The position numbers were made by a program, and so were the translations under genes. A DNA stretch of 64,000 bases from contig JASJOG010000154.1 in NCBI GenBank assembly GCA_030142905.1, positions 558,001-622,000 of the forward strand, given 5' to 3'. Every line of letters starts with the position of its first letter. Positions within the stretch are counted from its first letter, which is position 1. Of this stretch, positions 45,462 through 58,158 are shown in pieces. Source of the DNA: Heliopora coerulea (lineage: Eukaryota; Cnidaria; Anthozoa; Scleralcyonacea; Helioporidae). Below the pieces are notes generated by a model, which worked only from the letters and a program-made list of their open reading frames with translations, did not search any database and was not told the DNA's origin.

Positions 45462-46057
45462 GTATGTTATTTTTGATTTTTTGGTAGTCGTTCTTACTTG
45501 ATATAACTCACTTTGTCGCTTGCTGTGTCTCAGTAAGTTTTATTAAACAATCAGAAGTAAATATGAGCAAAAACACGCTGTCTGATTTGTCTCAATTGAA
45601 TAAAACATGAGCTGACGTGAAGTTCGAGTAGATAGATATTGACGTTTATGACGAATTTCCAATAGTTCAAATTACAAAAGGAAGTCAAAGAATACCTAGA
45701 TACAAGGCTAATTTTTAAAAAATGTTGAAGCTACTAACACAACAGAACGTTTTAACTGCAAATTTGAATGTATTTTCATTGCAAAAATTGCCAACAAGTG
45801 TACTAAGCAATGTGTAGCACTAGATGATATATAATTACGTAATAGGGATAGGGGTAGGATTTGTGGCTGTTTCTTTTGATAATTTTTTTATTTCGTCACA
45901 CAAAAAGCGCTCAACTATTGCTTGGTGTGTACATTACATCTCTTGTGCCATTATAACTCGTAACCAGTTTTTTTATTTCATAAGCTATAATTGAGTATCG
46001 AGTCTGTTGTCTTTAGTAGAGTATAAGAAAGCGCAGTCGACATAAAGATTTGTATAT

Positions 46058-47449
46058 TTGATGATGGAGAAGTGTCTAATACACTACAATAGCGTATCAG
46101 AGCAAAAGCTAGTGAAATTTAGCTCCGAATCTTCATGGAAAACGTTATTGCAAGCCGCAGATAGAAGATGCTTCCAGCCAATTCTCGACCTTTCGAGTAC
46201 TGTACCAGATGGAGAATATCCGCCTCTGAAGTACCACAAAACATGCAGATCTATGTTCACTTTAAAAAGGGACTTAGATAGCTGTGGAAAAGAAATCGAA
46301 GAAACAAATGAAGCGCAAACGAATTCAAGGAGCAGTCTCAGGTTAACAAATCGAGCTGAAGGATATGAAAAGAGGGAGTGTGATAAACTTTTACCAAAAT
46401 GCATATTCTGCAATAAAGCTAAATGTGTTCGAAAGACAAATACTAAAGAAAAACTACTTTCGTGTGCCGAACTACGAGCTGACGATTCAATCAGAAAAGC
46501 GAGTTTTCTCAGAGGTGACAAGAGAATTGCAGCAATCACGACTGACGACTTGATTGCAAAAGAGGCTAAGTACCACAAAACATGTTACCGTGATTACATA
46601 CGAGTAAACTTCAAAGTTGTAAAAGATTATGAACCTAATGGAGACGAGCCTGTTGATGCTGTGAAAGGTACTTTGTTCGGTTTGCATGATTCCCCCGATG
46701 TAGTCGAGCACGCTATACTAAGATACTCGAAGACAATTTAAGATGTTCTGAAGGAGTAGAAGAGAAACAAATTATCTCTGCTAAGAAAAACCTGAAGCAA
46801 AAGATTGAAACTTTGCTCACTGGTTTCAATTTTTTGACGGTTAATAGCCGATTATTAGTATACCCTGATACATTGTCAATTCCAGACATGATATCAAAGT
46901 ATTATAGTCTAAAGAATGAGGTAGAGAAAATTTCAAAAATGAAGGAAGACGAAAAGAATGTGCTTAGGGCAGCCCACTTGATTCGAGAACAAATCCGAGA
47001 AATGGAAGAAGTAATGCCTTGGCTTCCACAAGCAATTGACCTAGGCGAAGGAAAAGTGAGACTAAGTCACCACTTGTCGCTTTTCCTGGATAAGTTGCTA
47101 AATCCACGTTTTAACGTTCAGCCTAGCTCTCGAGTTTGTCGTCTGAAATCATCCTTTGGGCAAGACATTGGCTATGCTGTATCCCGTGGCAGAATAAAAA
47201 CACCAAAGAGCATCATGTATCCATAGACAATCAAGTCGCTCACCAACTGCGCTGAACTTATCGACATAAACAACAGATTAGGAGATGGTATCAGCCGCTC
47301 TCTCGTAGAAGAACTGTCCACTGAAAATGCCTACCGAGTGATGGATCAGTAAAATGATGGGAATGTTGCCTTTCCTCCTGGAACAAAAAAAGAAACTTTC
47401 ATCTTAGCAGTCTATGATAACATCGACCGACAAGAAGAAACTCTTTCTG
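46058..47449 (+). pseudogene. Large repeat-family protein, N-terminal part with paired H-x3-C motifs
   Basis: The first frame (46058-46741) encodes KCLIHYNSVSEQKLVKF, then KYHKTCRSMF and, about 110 residues on, KCIFCNKAKC and KYHKTCYRDYIR. These paired Cys and His residues look like two related zinc-binding units. A frameshift near 46740 leads to 46813-47449, with LSHHLSLFLDKLL and RGRIKTPKSIMYP, a TAG at 47224 (Trp to stop) and a TAA at 47350 (Gln to stop), then a donor ctttctg|gtaagc in phase 1. The protein family recurs in many invertebrate genomes in my experience, but I know no agreed name or function. Confidence 0.62.
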
Positions 47450-47578
47450 GTAAGCTTAAATTGTGATACGCAACATTCCATCGTAATAATATGGTATTAC
47501 TTTTCATTTAAGTTATGATTTTTTTGTTTTAAAAAGTTCTGTTATACCTTAGGTAAATGATCCATTATTTTGTTTAAG

Positions 47579-50500
47579 ATTTGGAACATCCCATAAAATG
47601 AACGGAATGGTTATCCAGCCCAGGCGTTTTGCAGAAATTGTAAAGATTCTGCACCTCCCAAAACAAAGCGATGTAGAAGATCGTTTGAAGTAACCACAGA
47701 ACAACGGAGAACTGATTATTTCTCAGGCAATAGAATTGGACCTACCAGTTTGACGTTCTCTGCCAATGACGACCGCGGATTTCTATTGAAAGAGCAGTCA
47801 AGAATCAACTAAGCCTGGATCCTTTCCCGTAAAAGTTCCATTCTTCAAGCGGTACCCAGTTGGACAGGCTTCAACATTATATTAGAGATAATATCACTCT
47901 CAATAAATGTTCCGTTGGATATCTGGAATGTTTGGATTCTCCTGCAAGTGACATGAGCACAATTTATGAAATTTTGAATAGATGTCTGGCAATAAAGGAA
48001 AAGTTGAAGCTATCCGCCATTGTTTGCGTGTTTGACCAAATCGTATACTCCATGGCAGTGGAAATCAAGTGGAAAATGCCAAAGCAGTACAAAGATTGTA
48101 CTTTGATGCTAGGCATGTTTCATATGCTGATGATGTACCTGGATATTATCGGAATACATTTCAAGGATGCAGGATTGCGCGATGTCTTGATTCAAAGTCA
48201 GATACTGGCAGAGGGTTCCGTGGACAAGACTTTAACTGGAAAGATGTACAACCGTGCTGTGCGAAGCTGCAAATTGATGTATGAAACTCTACACAGATTG
48301 TTGATCAGCAAAATGGAAACCTACTGTGAAGATGATCAGGAAAAACGCCCAATAATCACATCAGCATACGAGGAAATTGCTTCTTTCTTGGATGATATTT
48401 CTTCTGAGACATTCTCCCATTTGGATGTGACTGAAAGCTTCAGATCATACCAGAATTCGTTGATTCAGTATAAGCTTCACCTGTCAGAAAATGGAGGTCT
48501 GGCAAAGTTTGGGCTCAGTTTTCTTGATATGGTTGAGTTGTTGCTAAATACTATATACGCTTGCCGAGCTGGAAAGTGGGAATTACTTCTCGAATGTACG
48601 AGAGATGTTGCAGCATATGCGTTTGCATATGACAACTTCAATTATGCAAGGTATCCTACCCCATTTCTTGGAGAGATGTTAAACCTTGAAGTCGATCACA
48701 CAGAAATTTATAATGCTTTTGTCGAAGGAAACTTCTCTGTGCAACTAAACGATGGCAACACATTTGGTAGATTGGAAGCTGACAAGTTCATCGACACAAC
48801 AATCAACCAGGACACGAAGACGCCTGGTGGGACGACGGGATTCAGCACGAATTCAAATGCTATAAACAGATGGGCATTGAATGCATCATACGGAGCAAAC
48901 CTGCGTTGCTGCTTTTATAAGCACTTAGGCTACGTTGATACCAAACACAAGCACCATGACCTCAGCGCCAGTCGAATGGAAAGAGATGAAAAAGACGTGC
49001 AATCGTTGATTGAAGTGATAACTAACACCATCATAGATCCCCTATCAGACAACGATTTGTTGTGTATATCAAACGGATTGACAGCTACTGAATTCATTTC
49101 CCAAGATCGGCAGCAAGCAAAGCGTCGTGGTGAAGAGGTTTTGACAGCATTTGTCGTAGACTGTTTAGGAAACGAATCAGAGGTGTCTATATATGATCCA
49201 ATAAAGAAGCTAAAGCTACAAACTTTTTCCTCATTGCGTAAAGCTGTTATCGACAAGTGCAAAGACAAAACAATTCCAATTAAGGCTACTCAAAACTTGT
49301 TTGGCCAAATTTCGATCATAATGCAGAAGAGAGATTTAGACTTGAAAGAAGTATTCAAGTATCCATTGGGACCATTTCCTTGGGCATTGGCAGGGGTAAT
49401 GGGCGATCTCAAGAAGACCAACAAGGCTACTTTGTTGCATGAAGTTAAGAAATTGACGGAGCCACTTGATTCACTGCCAGAACATTATGCTGCCGTATTT
49501 GATGGTATGGCTGTCGTCCAGAAAGCTCGCGCTAGTGGGTTAACTTTTGGCGAGTTAGCCTACCAGATGCTTCAATCAATTCTGTCATCGAGCAGAGGTG
49601 CGAAACGAATTGACGTTGTCTTTGATATGTACAGAGAAAACTCCATCAAAAATGCTAAGCGTTTACGACGATCAACAGGGATATTGACATTCAGACAATT
49701 GATTCGGTCCTATCCAATAAAGCAGTACAACCAGTTTCTGTCATCATCCACCAACAAAAGTAAGCTGATTCGATTCTTGGTTGACCAATGGAAGCAAGAA
49801 GAACACTTCATGACGGTTGAAAGTAGAACTTTCTATGTCACCTGTGACGAAAAGTGCTTCCAACTTTCAAAGGAAGGGGTGTTTGAAGTTTCAGAACTGG
49901 AAAGTACCCCAGAAGAAGCGGACATGAGAATGATGCTTCATGTCATCCATGCGACCAACCAGTTAATCCACAATATAGTGATTGATACTCCTGATACTGA
50001 TGTTGTTCTCATTGCATTGTCCTTCTCGGAAACAGTATCAAGCTCTCTGTATGTAAAAGCTGGCACAAAGAACAGAATGACAATCATCGATTTTAATGAT
50101 GTCGAGTCATCTTGTGCAACACGATATCTCACTGATCGTGATTATGCGAGTCGAAAGGAATTTCTGGATGCACCGTTAGGCCTCCACGCACTTACAGGCT
50201 GTAACACGGTCAGTGCATTCGCTGGTCATGGCAAGATCCGTTCGTTAAAGTTAATGGCGAAATCGCGAGCACATGTAAAACTATTTTTTGAGCTTGTTAA
50301 AAGTTTCCAACTTTTGGACGAGCTGGTCAACAACCTACAAGAATTTGTTTGCAAAATGTATTTTAAAGAAATAGCGGATATTGATCTACTGCGGTATAAG
50401 CTCTATTGTTCAAAGAAAGGGAAGTGTGAAATTGAACGTCTTCCACCATACATGGCTGCACTTTGCCAGCATTGTCTGAGGGCAAACTACCAAACTCGGG

Positions 50501-50622
50501 TGTGGCGTTTGTGTCGTGAACAAACTCCTACCATCCCATCACCAACTGATCATGATTGGGTATTTGATGAAGATGGAATAATTGGAATTAACTGGATGGA
50601 TTGTCAACCAGCTCCAGACGAG
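47579..50622 (+). pseudogene. Large repeat-family protein, body with PIN/FEN-like acidic motifs
   Basis: Coding similarity starts after an acceptor near 47578 (GTSHKMNGMVIQPRRFAEI) with three stops before 47860. From 47860 it is open for 921 codons. Blocks: VFDQIVYSMAVEIKWKM and LMLGMFHMLMMYLDIIGIHF; AEGSVDKTLTGKMYNRAVR; a Tyr/Phe-rich block AFAYDNFNYARYPTPFLGEM; then near the C terminus PEEADMRMMLHVIH (about residue 682), TPDTDVVLIALSF (708) and LHALTGCNTVSAFAG (774). The EAD, DTD and GCD spacing recalls the metal-binding acids of PIN/FEN nucleases; that is my inference. The third motif is GCN here where relatives have GCD. Donor gacgag|gtatgc, phase 0. Confidence 0.65.
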
Positions 50623-50741
50623 GTATGCATGTACTCTTTCAATATTATAACATTTTAAAATCTTTTTTGCAATTTTTTTTCTCCAATTTTTATCTCAATT
50701 CCAAACAAACGAATGACTAAATCATAATATTTTCTGTTCAG

Positions 50742-50939
50742 GTGATGGAAATGTTGGCTTGCAATTGTAGAAGAAGGTGTGTGGCCGGTACCTGTTCTTG
50801 TGTCGATATTGGGCTGAAATGCACAGATGCATGTTCCCTTGGTGACTATGAAAACAGAACTATTGACGACGAAGAAGATGAAGATCATTTCAACGAAGAC
50901 AACATTGTTGAGGGAGAATCAGATGAGGACAGTGACTAA
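50742..50939 (+). CDS. Cys-rich C-terminal exon of the large repeat-family gene
   Basis: After a 119-bp intron (acceptor ttctgttcag) the frame continues in phase 0: VMEMLACNCRRRCVAGTCSC, then GLKCTDACSLGDYE, an acidic tail (DDEEDEDHFNED) and a stop at 50937-50939. The C-x-C-x3-C, C-x-C, C-x3-C pattern resembles CXC-type DNA-binding cysteine clusters. Splice signals at both ends and the continued reading frame support it. Confidence 0.7.
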   Translation: MMEMLACNCRRRCVAGTCSCVDIGLKCTDACSLGDYENRTIDDEEDEDHFNEDNIVEGESDEDSD

Positions 50940-51699
50940 CTTACTTCATATCATATGTTTATTAAATCTGAGTTTTGCTTCTATTTTTGTCATTTTCTAA
51001 AATATGACGTCATCGATGGTGTCAGTTGATCATTGAAATGTGTTGAAATTATAAAATTGTACAACAAAATACTTTCCGAAGCTAAATTGTTAAGGACTTA
51101 GTCAGTAATAAACATTCTTTTAAGAGAGATTGATCTAGGTGTTGTTTGATTACCTAATAAGCGAAATAATTAAATGGTCCATTTTTTTCCGAAGAGCTGT
51201 GTATTTTAATTTGTTACCTTAAACATAGGTAATGACACCGTAAACATAGGCCTTGTTGGGGCGAATTAATTTGGTTTTGTTTGGTCCCTCTCTGTGAGAC
51301 TCAAATTTTGTGAATCCCATGGACTAAGGGTAACAGTAGTGCTCTCAAGATGAATTTAGTGTGGCTTTATGCCGTATTTTAAACAATAAATATAAACTAC
51401 TAAAAATCATTTTGCTTCCATTCTTTTACTTTCAGTCACCATAATGAATTGCCCTTCGTTCGGAAGGGGCCATCCTTTTAGTATGTACAGGGCTGGGTAA
51501 ACATTGAAATTTTGTGCGTGCCTTTTGTTAAAATGACGCCATCTCTAGGAAAGTCAAAATTTCTGGGTTTGATTTGCATTTTCTTTGTCTTAGAGGTTAT
51601 GGTAACTTAAACTTTCTGATTGGCACAAAACAAGGTTGATTTGCCTAACTTGGAGAAATTCCTTATTCAACCCACATCTTAGACACCCATGATACTACT
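50940..51699. other. 3' flank without genes
   Basis: No inverted terminal repeat matching the upstream flank of the large gene was found by eye. Nothing else recognised. Confidence 0.35.
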
Positions 51700-53340
51700 T
51701 ACAATAAATGTCACTTTTAAATGACTTCTGCATGTGAACGGCTGACAGAAATATTCCTCAAAAATAAATTCCAACCCATATTTCAGACAGGAAGAAAAGT
51801 TGCGAAGTCATATACAAAAAAATTTTTTTGGGCCTTCGACTCGTCAATCGACTGGAAGTGCGTTATGGTCGTGAGATTGTCCTTGCAACAGTTTTGGTCT
51901 GGCAGAACGAACGTACATGTGCGAGTATTTTAATAGTTCTAAATCGTCACTTTTGTCGAGTTTGATTTGGACCTTGGGATTGTACTGTTTTGTGAACGTT
52001 TTGGATCAGGAAAACTCTGTTGTCCCCTTCAAAGACAATGAAATTATCCTTGGAGTTTGTCTCAAGATCGAAAGGTTCGGTTTCCAAAGCAATAAGCAAT
52101 TTCAAAGATTGTATCTCGCTGCTTCGACCGGGCATAGCACGCAGGCAGGTCGATATAACAACGAAATCGTGAAGGAAACGCGTTTTGGCTACGCCTCCAA
52201 CTTCCGAATACTTTTCATGCAAATTTCTCAAAGTGCCAATGACATACGCTAAGTGAAATTGCTGAGAGGATTTCGTAGTTAAGCCTTCTTTTGCCCGTTT
52301 CGAAAATAACCTAACTTGCCCAGTGAGTTGCCGTTGTACTCTCCTGTAAGCTAATATTTGTGAGGAACACTGCGAGGATACTGGATCTTCTCGATAATTG
52401 TACTTGACAACATTAATCGCTACGCTAAGATGTGACGAAATGGTGGATGGCATGAGTTTCCTACTCTTACTTAGATATGCAACGTAGTCGGAAACAACAG
52501 CTTCCGAATTGAAAATACTTAAAGATAATGGGGTAACATTCTTATGGTGCTTTGCGAAATACATAAAACACAAAAGTCGTTCCACTAATTTGCTCATGGT
52601 GAAGTGATAAACCTCGAACGTCTCTAAGCTCATTCTCTAATTTTGCCGGGGTTTCATTGGCACTCAACTTGTACTTCTCTTTCCGTCTACCTCTCCGTGG
52701 GAAACGGCCCTCAGAAGCTGTTGGAGAAAAGTCGGGCTTCTTCACTTCATCTTCGCTTGAACACACCATCTCAATTGCTCTTCGTTGCGTGAACTGACAC
52801 TCTGTTTGAGGTGGTGTCTTAGTTGCTTAAGAAACACTACTGCCCGTCTGACAGCGAGAACAATCCAACGATGGTGAAGGACCGAGATTACTGTTTGCAC
52901 TACTGGTTGAAGCATAATCTGCCGAACACGCCTCGATGGGCTGTGTAACGTTAATCGTGCAACAAGGAGCTCCATTGTCAAATTTAGCTGAATTTTTGGC
53001 TTTTGGTTTTGGAGGGACGCTGCTGTTCGAAATCATGCTTCTCTTGTTCAGTGAGGAATCTTCTCCGCAATCGACCTCTTCAGCTGGAAACGTTTTGGTC
53101 TACTGCTGAGATGTCGAGCAATGAGGTTCGTTCTCAAGTCCAGAAAACCTTTGGTCAGTAGCATTTCTAATGATGGTGTGATTATTTGATGTTTGATGTC
53201 TTTCATTCCAGTGGTTTGGAGAGTTATCTCTACTGGATTTGACCTTGGTCTGCACGAATTACCAAGTACAAGGCTCGTTGTCCACCCAGGGGGGCTTGAT
53301 GAGGTATCTTTTCAAGCACTACTGAGACAACTAGAAGTTG
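51700..53340 (-). pseudogene. Crypton-like tyrosine recombinase, disrupted
   Basis: Minus strand. The N-terminal part (about 53270-52640) is Ser/Pro/Lys-rich, in one frame with stops near 53102 and 52827. It then shifts near 52630 into 52633-51947, which has an all-helical core-binding region (ERLLCFMYFAKHHKNV, STISSHLSVAINVVKYNY, YRRVQRQLTGQVRLF) and the start of the catalytic domain, FVVISTCLRAMPGRSSEIQ, with the first catalytic Arg in GRSSE, then FLIQNVHKT. After the stop, another frame shows KYSHMYVRSARPKLLQ. The C-terminal H-x-x-R and Tyr nucleophile are not found, so it cannot recombine DNA. Similar proteins underlie Crypton transposons. Confidence 0.6.
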
Positions 53341-54124
53341 CCGAGCTTACGTGAGACAAAGAAACAGTAAACTGCTGTTTTGAAAAGCGAAGTCGATTGG
53401 AGAACTTTTCACCTTTGTGGTTGTTTTCTTGGGGTTTTTTGGGGTTTTTTTTTTTATTTCCTTTATTTTGTGATTTCCAGTCTAAACGACGAAAGAAATC
53501 AACAGATTAGACAAACCGTTGGAAAGGACGGGTGTTTAACGGCATTTCTGGTGGCGAAAGAGATGGATCATGTTAGTCAGTGGATATCTGTAAACAGTAT
53601 GCGTATTAATGTGAAGAAAAAACAAAGAATGATATAAGTAGGATAGATAAATTTAGTGCAGTCAAGACAACGGACTTAGCCTAACCCTAACCCCAACCCA
53701 ATTTCAACCCAATTGAAGCTTATAATGTTCCCTCCAATTGACTGAGTCTCACAACAGTGTCAGTCCTTTGAAAATCAAACAGGTGTTGGAAATTTAAAAA
53801 AGTTCTTAGGGCAACGCCGTCGAAAGAATACTTGAACTAAGTTGTCAAGAATGAACACAGTTTTTAAGATCCTAGTTCTTCTTGTAAGAAAAAATAGATT
53901 CATCTATTCATTTCCTGCTGTGATGATAAAAAAAGCCCCCATGGCACTGATAAACAGTTATTTTTAATTTAAGCTTACAGCTTTCGGCTGCAGGAAAATA
54001 TTCATCAACGATTTTGTCCGTTCACAAAACAAAACACATGTACTAACAGAAAAATAATCAGGAGTTTAAGAAATGTTGAAAGAAAATATTGACCAAAACA
54101 ACACAAATCATCTACAATCCTGTT
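53341..54124. other. Non-coding stretch
   Basis: Only a short cctaaccctaacccc tract at 53679 is notable; it is too short to be a telomere remnant. Confidence 0.35.
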
Positions 54125-54525
54125 AAAGGTTAACCCCTTTACTTTTTCGTGAAATTTTTCCACCACGAGAACTCATTAAAAACTAGAACTAAAACCGCTC
54201 AAATCACAGCAAAATTAACTCGTTTGGGCTGATCTTACATCTTTTCACCTTGTTCGGATACTTTGAAATTGGTCCAAGAGCCAATGAAACCATGGCTTAA
54301 TCCCTTTACTTTCTGCTAAAATTTTTCGACCTCAACAACACATCGAACACTAGGCCTAAAATCGCTCAAATCAATCCAAAATTAACTCATTTCCACTAAT
54401 CTACAAAAGGTCGAAAAAGGTCGAAAAAGAAGCACAAAACCATTGGTTAAACCCTTAACTTTTTCGCCAAATTTTTACACCTCCAAAACTCATTGAAAAT
54501 TAGGCTTAAGACGATTTCTAAATGG
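54125..54525 (+). repeat. Three-unit satellite, 150-170 bp period
   Basis: Units start near 54129 (ttaacccctttactttttcg), 54297 (ttaatccctttactttctgc) and 54447 (ttaaacccttaactttttcg). Each is followed by aaatttttnnacc, then by ctcattgaaaa-type and aaaatcgctcaaatca-type words. The copies are diverged. Confidence 0.75.
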
Positions 54526-55629
54526 TGCCAACTAAAGAATACGGAACGTTAGAATGTTGCGTGAACATACCTCCTATTAAGGGAAATAATATTTGGTTTA
54601 ATAAAGCAAATTTGCACAAAGAAATTGTCACGGAAAGTTAGATGGTTTGGGGTAAGACTAGGAAAGAGTACACTTCGGTGGAATAATGTTTTGGGGCTTT
54701 CTGCAACAGATGATGGCTGGAAAACTTTCTATCGATCACAGGAAGGTTTGGTTTTGAAAAAAATAACAACACTAAACCAAAATAACTTTGCCGGGGATAC
54801 GGAGTCGCGTGAACACTGCCAAAACTGTCGTTAAATTATGACGGACTCGTGTGAGCAGAACGGAATTTTGGCGTTATTTTTTCGATCTGGCCTCTTGTGA
54901 ACGGGGTCTCAGACACTCCGTCGATTCTAAATTATGAATGGCACACTGTTGTCTTTACGCACTGCTAGTACCGAACAAGTTTTTAGAAAGGTCCGAGAAC
55001 CTGTCTAGAATAACGCAAACGTCGCCTTACAGGGTGGCAATCCTTGTAAAGTTTGCTTATGGGGTGACTGTGTGCCTCGACAGGTACACGTAGGTAAGGT
55101 ATCTGAACGTAAAACGGATTGCACTCGAATTTTTATAGTGGTTGGTTGACAATCAATGATTCTTTTCATTTAGCTGTATTTTACGGGAAATATGTCTAAC
55201 ACAATGTTTTTAACTTTGGAGTTGTTGTGGTGTCGAAGTTGCCACTTGACCTAATCAATTCATCTCCGATCAGCTAAGATAATTATTTTAGGAGTGGGAG
55301 GCCTGTTCCTTGGCGTATTCATTCATTACTTCCTTGTTGACATCTTCAAAACCGCTTTTCATCGACTTTTCCCTTACTGACATTCTTTCAGAGCTCTTTT
55401 TCAATCAATTAATGAATAGTTGACTGCATAAGGTTGGGATGATGAAATAACTCCCATAGTTTGACTAACACAAGCTCATGAATTGGTTTATGAGATAAAT
55501 CGTACAAGAATATTAGAATGATACAGGAACGTCGTTCTACAAACATAAATTTAATGACAGTATTAAAAAACCCAGTTCTTTTTAGATATCTTTTAACGAA
55601 ATACAAAAATTTGAAAGGTTTTATTCCGC
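54526..55629. other. Non-coding stretch
   Basis: No gene or element recognised. Confidence 0.35.
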
Positions 55630-55700
55630 TAAAAATCGGAACACCCCCCTAAGTTACTGAACGTTCGATCGAAAGCTGTTCATCAGGGTAACAAGAATAG
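55630..55700 (-). mobile_element. Possible Penelope-like 3' end fragment
   Basis: In minus sense, ccctgatgaacagctttcg and gatcgaacgttcagtaa resemble the dga-tga...cgaacgtt terminal motif of the Penelope-like copies in this window. No coding part adjoins it. Confidence 0.35.
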
Positions 55701-56238
55701 GCTTGTTACTATCAAGAATTAGGCATGATACTATACTTATAAATTAATGCTTGTGTTATGTCTACATTAAAAACTATTTTATAATAAATAGATACAGAGG
55801 TATAATAAGAATTAAAACACGATTAAGTCGATTTTCTTTGTTCTTTCCAGGTTTTTATCTGCCTAATAAACTTGCCAAGAACAACAGAGTATTTTAAAAG
55901 CTGGCGGCGGCTTTTGAATTGTCCCGGGGGAAATAGGAGTTAATGTACTGGTTAGCTGTTTTACACAGGTATCTGGGATTATATGTACAGTCCCCGGGAC
56001 TATATATATAATTCCTGAAACTTCGATTAAAAAATACAAAAAACAAAATACATATTTAATAATGCAAACAAGCAAAGTCACAAAGCAACGTTTCTTAAAT
56101 TTATTACTCGCTGGAGATATTTACAACTCAACAGAATTAATCCACACTATTAAACCCATACCATTTATGAAATAATATAAAGTACTTAGACGTTAAAATT
56201 ATGAATGTTCATAGTACAGTTTTGAAAAGTAACAATGT
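55701..56238. other. Non-coding stretch
   Basis: No gene recognised. Confidence 0.35.
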
Positions 56239-56688
56239 TCAGTAGACCTCGCCAGTTCCTTTCTTTCGAACTTCAACCACAAATTTTGCCAGCCAGTAGT
56301 GGAGTTCTATATCAGGTATTGCGACAATGTCGAACGGAACGTGGGCAAACTCATCGTTCCAATTAACATCTTCAGAATTCCTTTTCATTCCCCATTACTC
56401 CCACGCTTTGATAGTCCAGTTCGTGCTGCTGATGGTAGCTTTTGGAACCCTATCTTTAATTCTTTCATGCAAGGCTAAATCACTGATGCGTGCGCGTGAT
56501 GAAGAGTTTACGATCACTAATTCCTTACCAATCGTGACATCATTATCGTCATCATAGTCTACCACCTCCCAAACATGTTCGCGACGCGACACATCGATAA
56601 AAGATTCCAAATGGAGACCTACATGTACAAGCAAATAGAGTGGTCTATTTTTTAAAGTTAAATATAACGGGATGACTGATTTTATCAA
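56239..56688 (-). pseudogene. DUF3504/ZMYM-type Crypton-derived N-terminal fragment
   Basis: One minus-strand frame, interrupted by a TAA at 56395-56397. It has KDRVPKATISSTNWTIKAWE before the stop and IELHYWLAKFVVEVRKKGTG after it. The pattern R-x-P-K-x-T, a W-x-x-W-x-x-x-R region and then LxxWLxxFVxEVRKK is the start of the DUF3504 family (QRICH1, ZMYM2-4, KIAA1958), descended from Crypton recombinases. The rest of the recombinase is missing. The sequence differs from the Crypton remnant at 51700-53340. Confidence 0.62.
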
Positions 56689-56965
56689 TACATATGCTTT
56701 GACTGGTGTAAATTAAGAGGGGTTTGTTTGCCATAGATCTGAAGTGTGGAGAATTCAATTCAATTAAACCAAGTTGTGTTATTGTGCAAACAGCAGAATT
56801 AAAAATGCGACTCTATAAGCCAACATAAAATAAGATAAAACTAATGCCAGGGCTAAACGACACATGCCGTACAAATTTTCTTCGAATCGTGACGGTTAAT
56901 GTAAAGTAACATAAATAATTAATAGGATTAGCGTAAAAGCATGATATAGTAAGAGTCTCGGTAAT

Positions 56966-57045
56966 GAGCAGTTTGCAGGTATGACGTACCATGACGTCAT
57001 CTATGCTTGTGGTTAGCTAAGGCATTTTGGTGGGCAAAACAATCT
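56966..57045 (+). repeat. ISL2EU left terminal inverted repeat
   Basis: Begins gagcagtttgcag; ends gggcaaaacaatct. Mismatches against the right end are few. Confidence 0.85.
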
Positions 57046-57109
57046 AAAGACACTTTCAACAAAACTTTGCCTATCGTGTGTTGCTGAATTTTAGAAGAAT
57101 TTTATCAAA

Positions 57110-58158
57110 ATGCAAGCCGATAGAAAACTCGATGACTCGGGCTTTACAAGTATCAAAGAATCTTTGTCAAATAAGTCAATCACTAATATACTTAAGTCTT
57201 TCACAATGGCACAAATTATCACTTATTTTGTCCAAATAATTGCAGCAGACAAGCAACCAGCAAAAGATTTTAAGTCACTTAGTGAGTCATCTTTCCAGCT
57301 ATTCAAAGGAGGACATGTACAGGAACTCGAGCTTAAACATGGGTACGAAAATTTAATCGTAAAGTGCTCATGCCTGCCAGAAATGCGAAAGGATCGAGTG
57401 TATAATATTCTTCTCAAAATGAAAGAAATCACGGCTGAAACACAGTTCGCAAAATGTGATTGCATTGCAGGCAAAGGACCCAATGCCTCCTGCAAACATA
57501 TTGCTGCACTATGTTATGCTCTTGAAGCGTTTAGCAGGAAGTTTTTGCCTGGCGATGAGCCTTTATCCTGCACTGACGAATTAATGAGATGGAATCAGCC
57601 TCGAAAACGAAGATTAGATCCTCAACGCATAAACGAACTCGATTTCTCAGTTGATCATCATGGCACTAGCAGTAAGAAATCATCTGCTAAATTGACTGGA
57701 AGAGACCCTTTAGATATCGTTGGTGAAGTAACACAGTCCGACAATGAAGCTGTTAATGAGTTTAAATCCAGACTGAATTCTTTCAGCAAAAAGCATCCAA
57801 GACAAAAACCTGCCTTTCTCTCTGTTATAAGTGCCCACAAAATCAACAATGCGGCTACAGCATGTACTTCCTCAACCTCCTCAGCAACTGAACTTAGAAC
57901 AGAAATACCCTTTACTTCATCTAGCTACACAGACACCAGAGCTCTTTCTGAACAAGAAACTAGTATAGTAGAGAGGAGACTGTCATTTAAACAGAGTTTA
58001 AATTTGAGTGAGCAAGAAAGAAATAGCCTGTTTGAAAATACCAAAAATCAAAGTGATAGTGAATTATGGTTTAAAGAAAGAGCACCAAGAATTACAGCTT
58101 CTGTTTGTGGGAGAATTATCAATCGCATAAAAGATATGTATCCAACATCTCTTCTGAA
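57110..58158 (+). pseudogene. SWIM-YqaJ accessory exonuclease of ISL2EU, N-terminal part
   Basis: ATG at 57110 just inside the left TIR. A SWIM zinc finger at about residues 112-130 (KCDCIAGKG, then ASCKHIAAL: C-x-C...C-x-H), a Ser/Thr-rich linker, then the start of a YqaJ/lambda-exonuclease-like domain from about residue 305 (SLFENTKNQSDSELWFKERA, PRITASVCGRII). The frame is clean until the Tigger-like insertion at 58163. YqaJ nucleases are thought to process element DNA; here the catalytic core (G-x-x-E and D-x-E-x-K) is absent between this part and the fragment at 59897. Confidence 0.82.

Noticed and set aside
56327..56557. Plus-strand frame with a hydrophobic segment
   Set aside because: It is antisense to the DUF3504 fragment, which has recognisable conserved residues.
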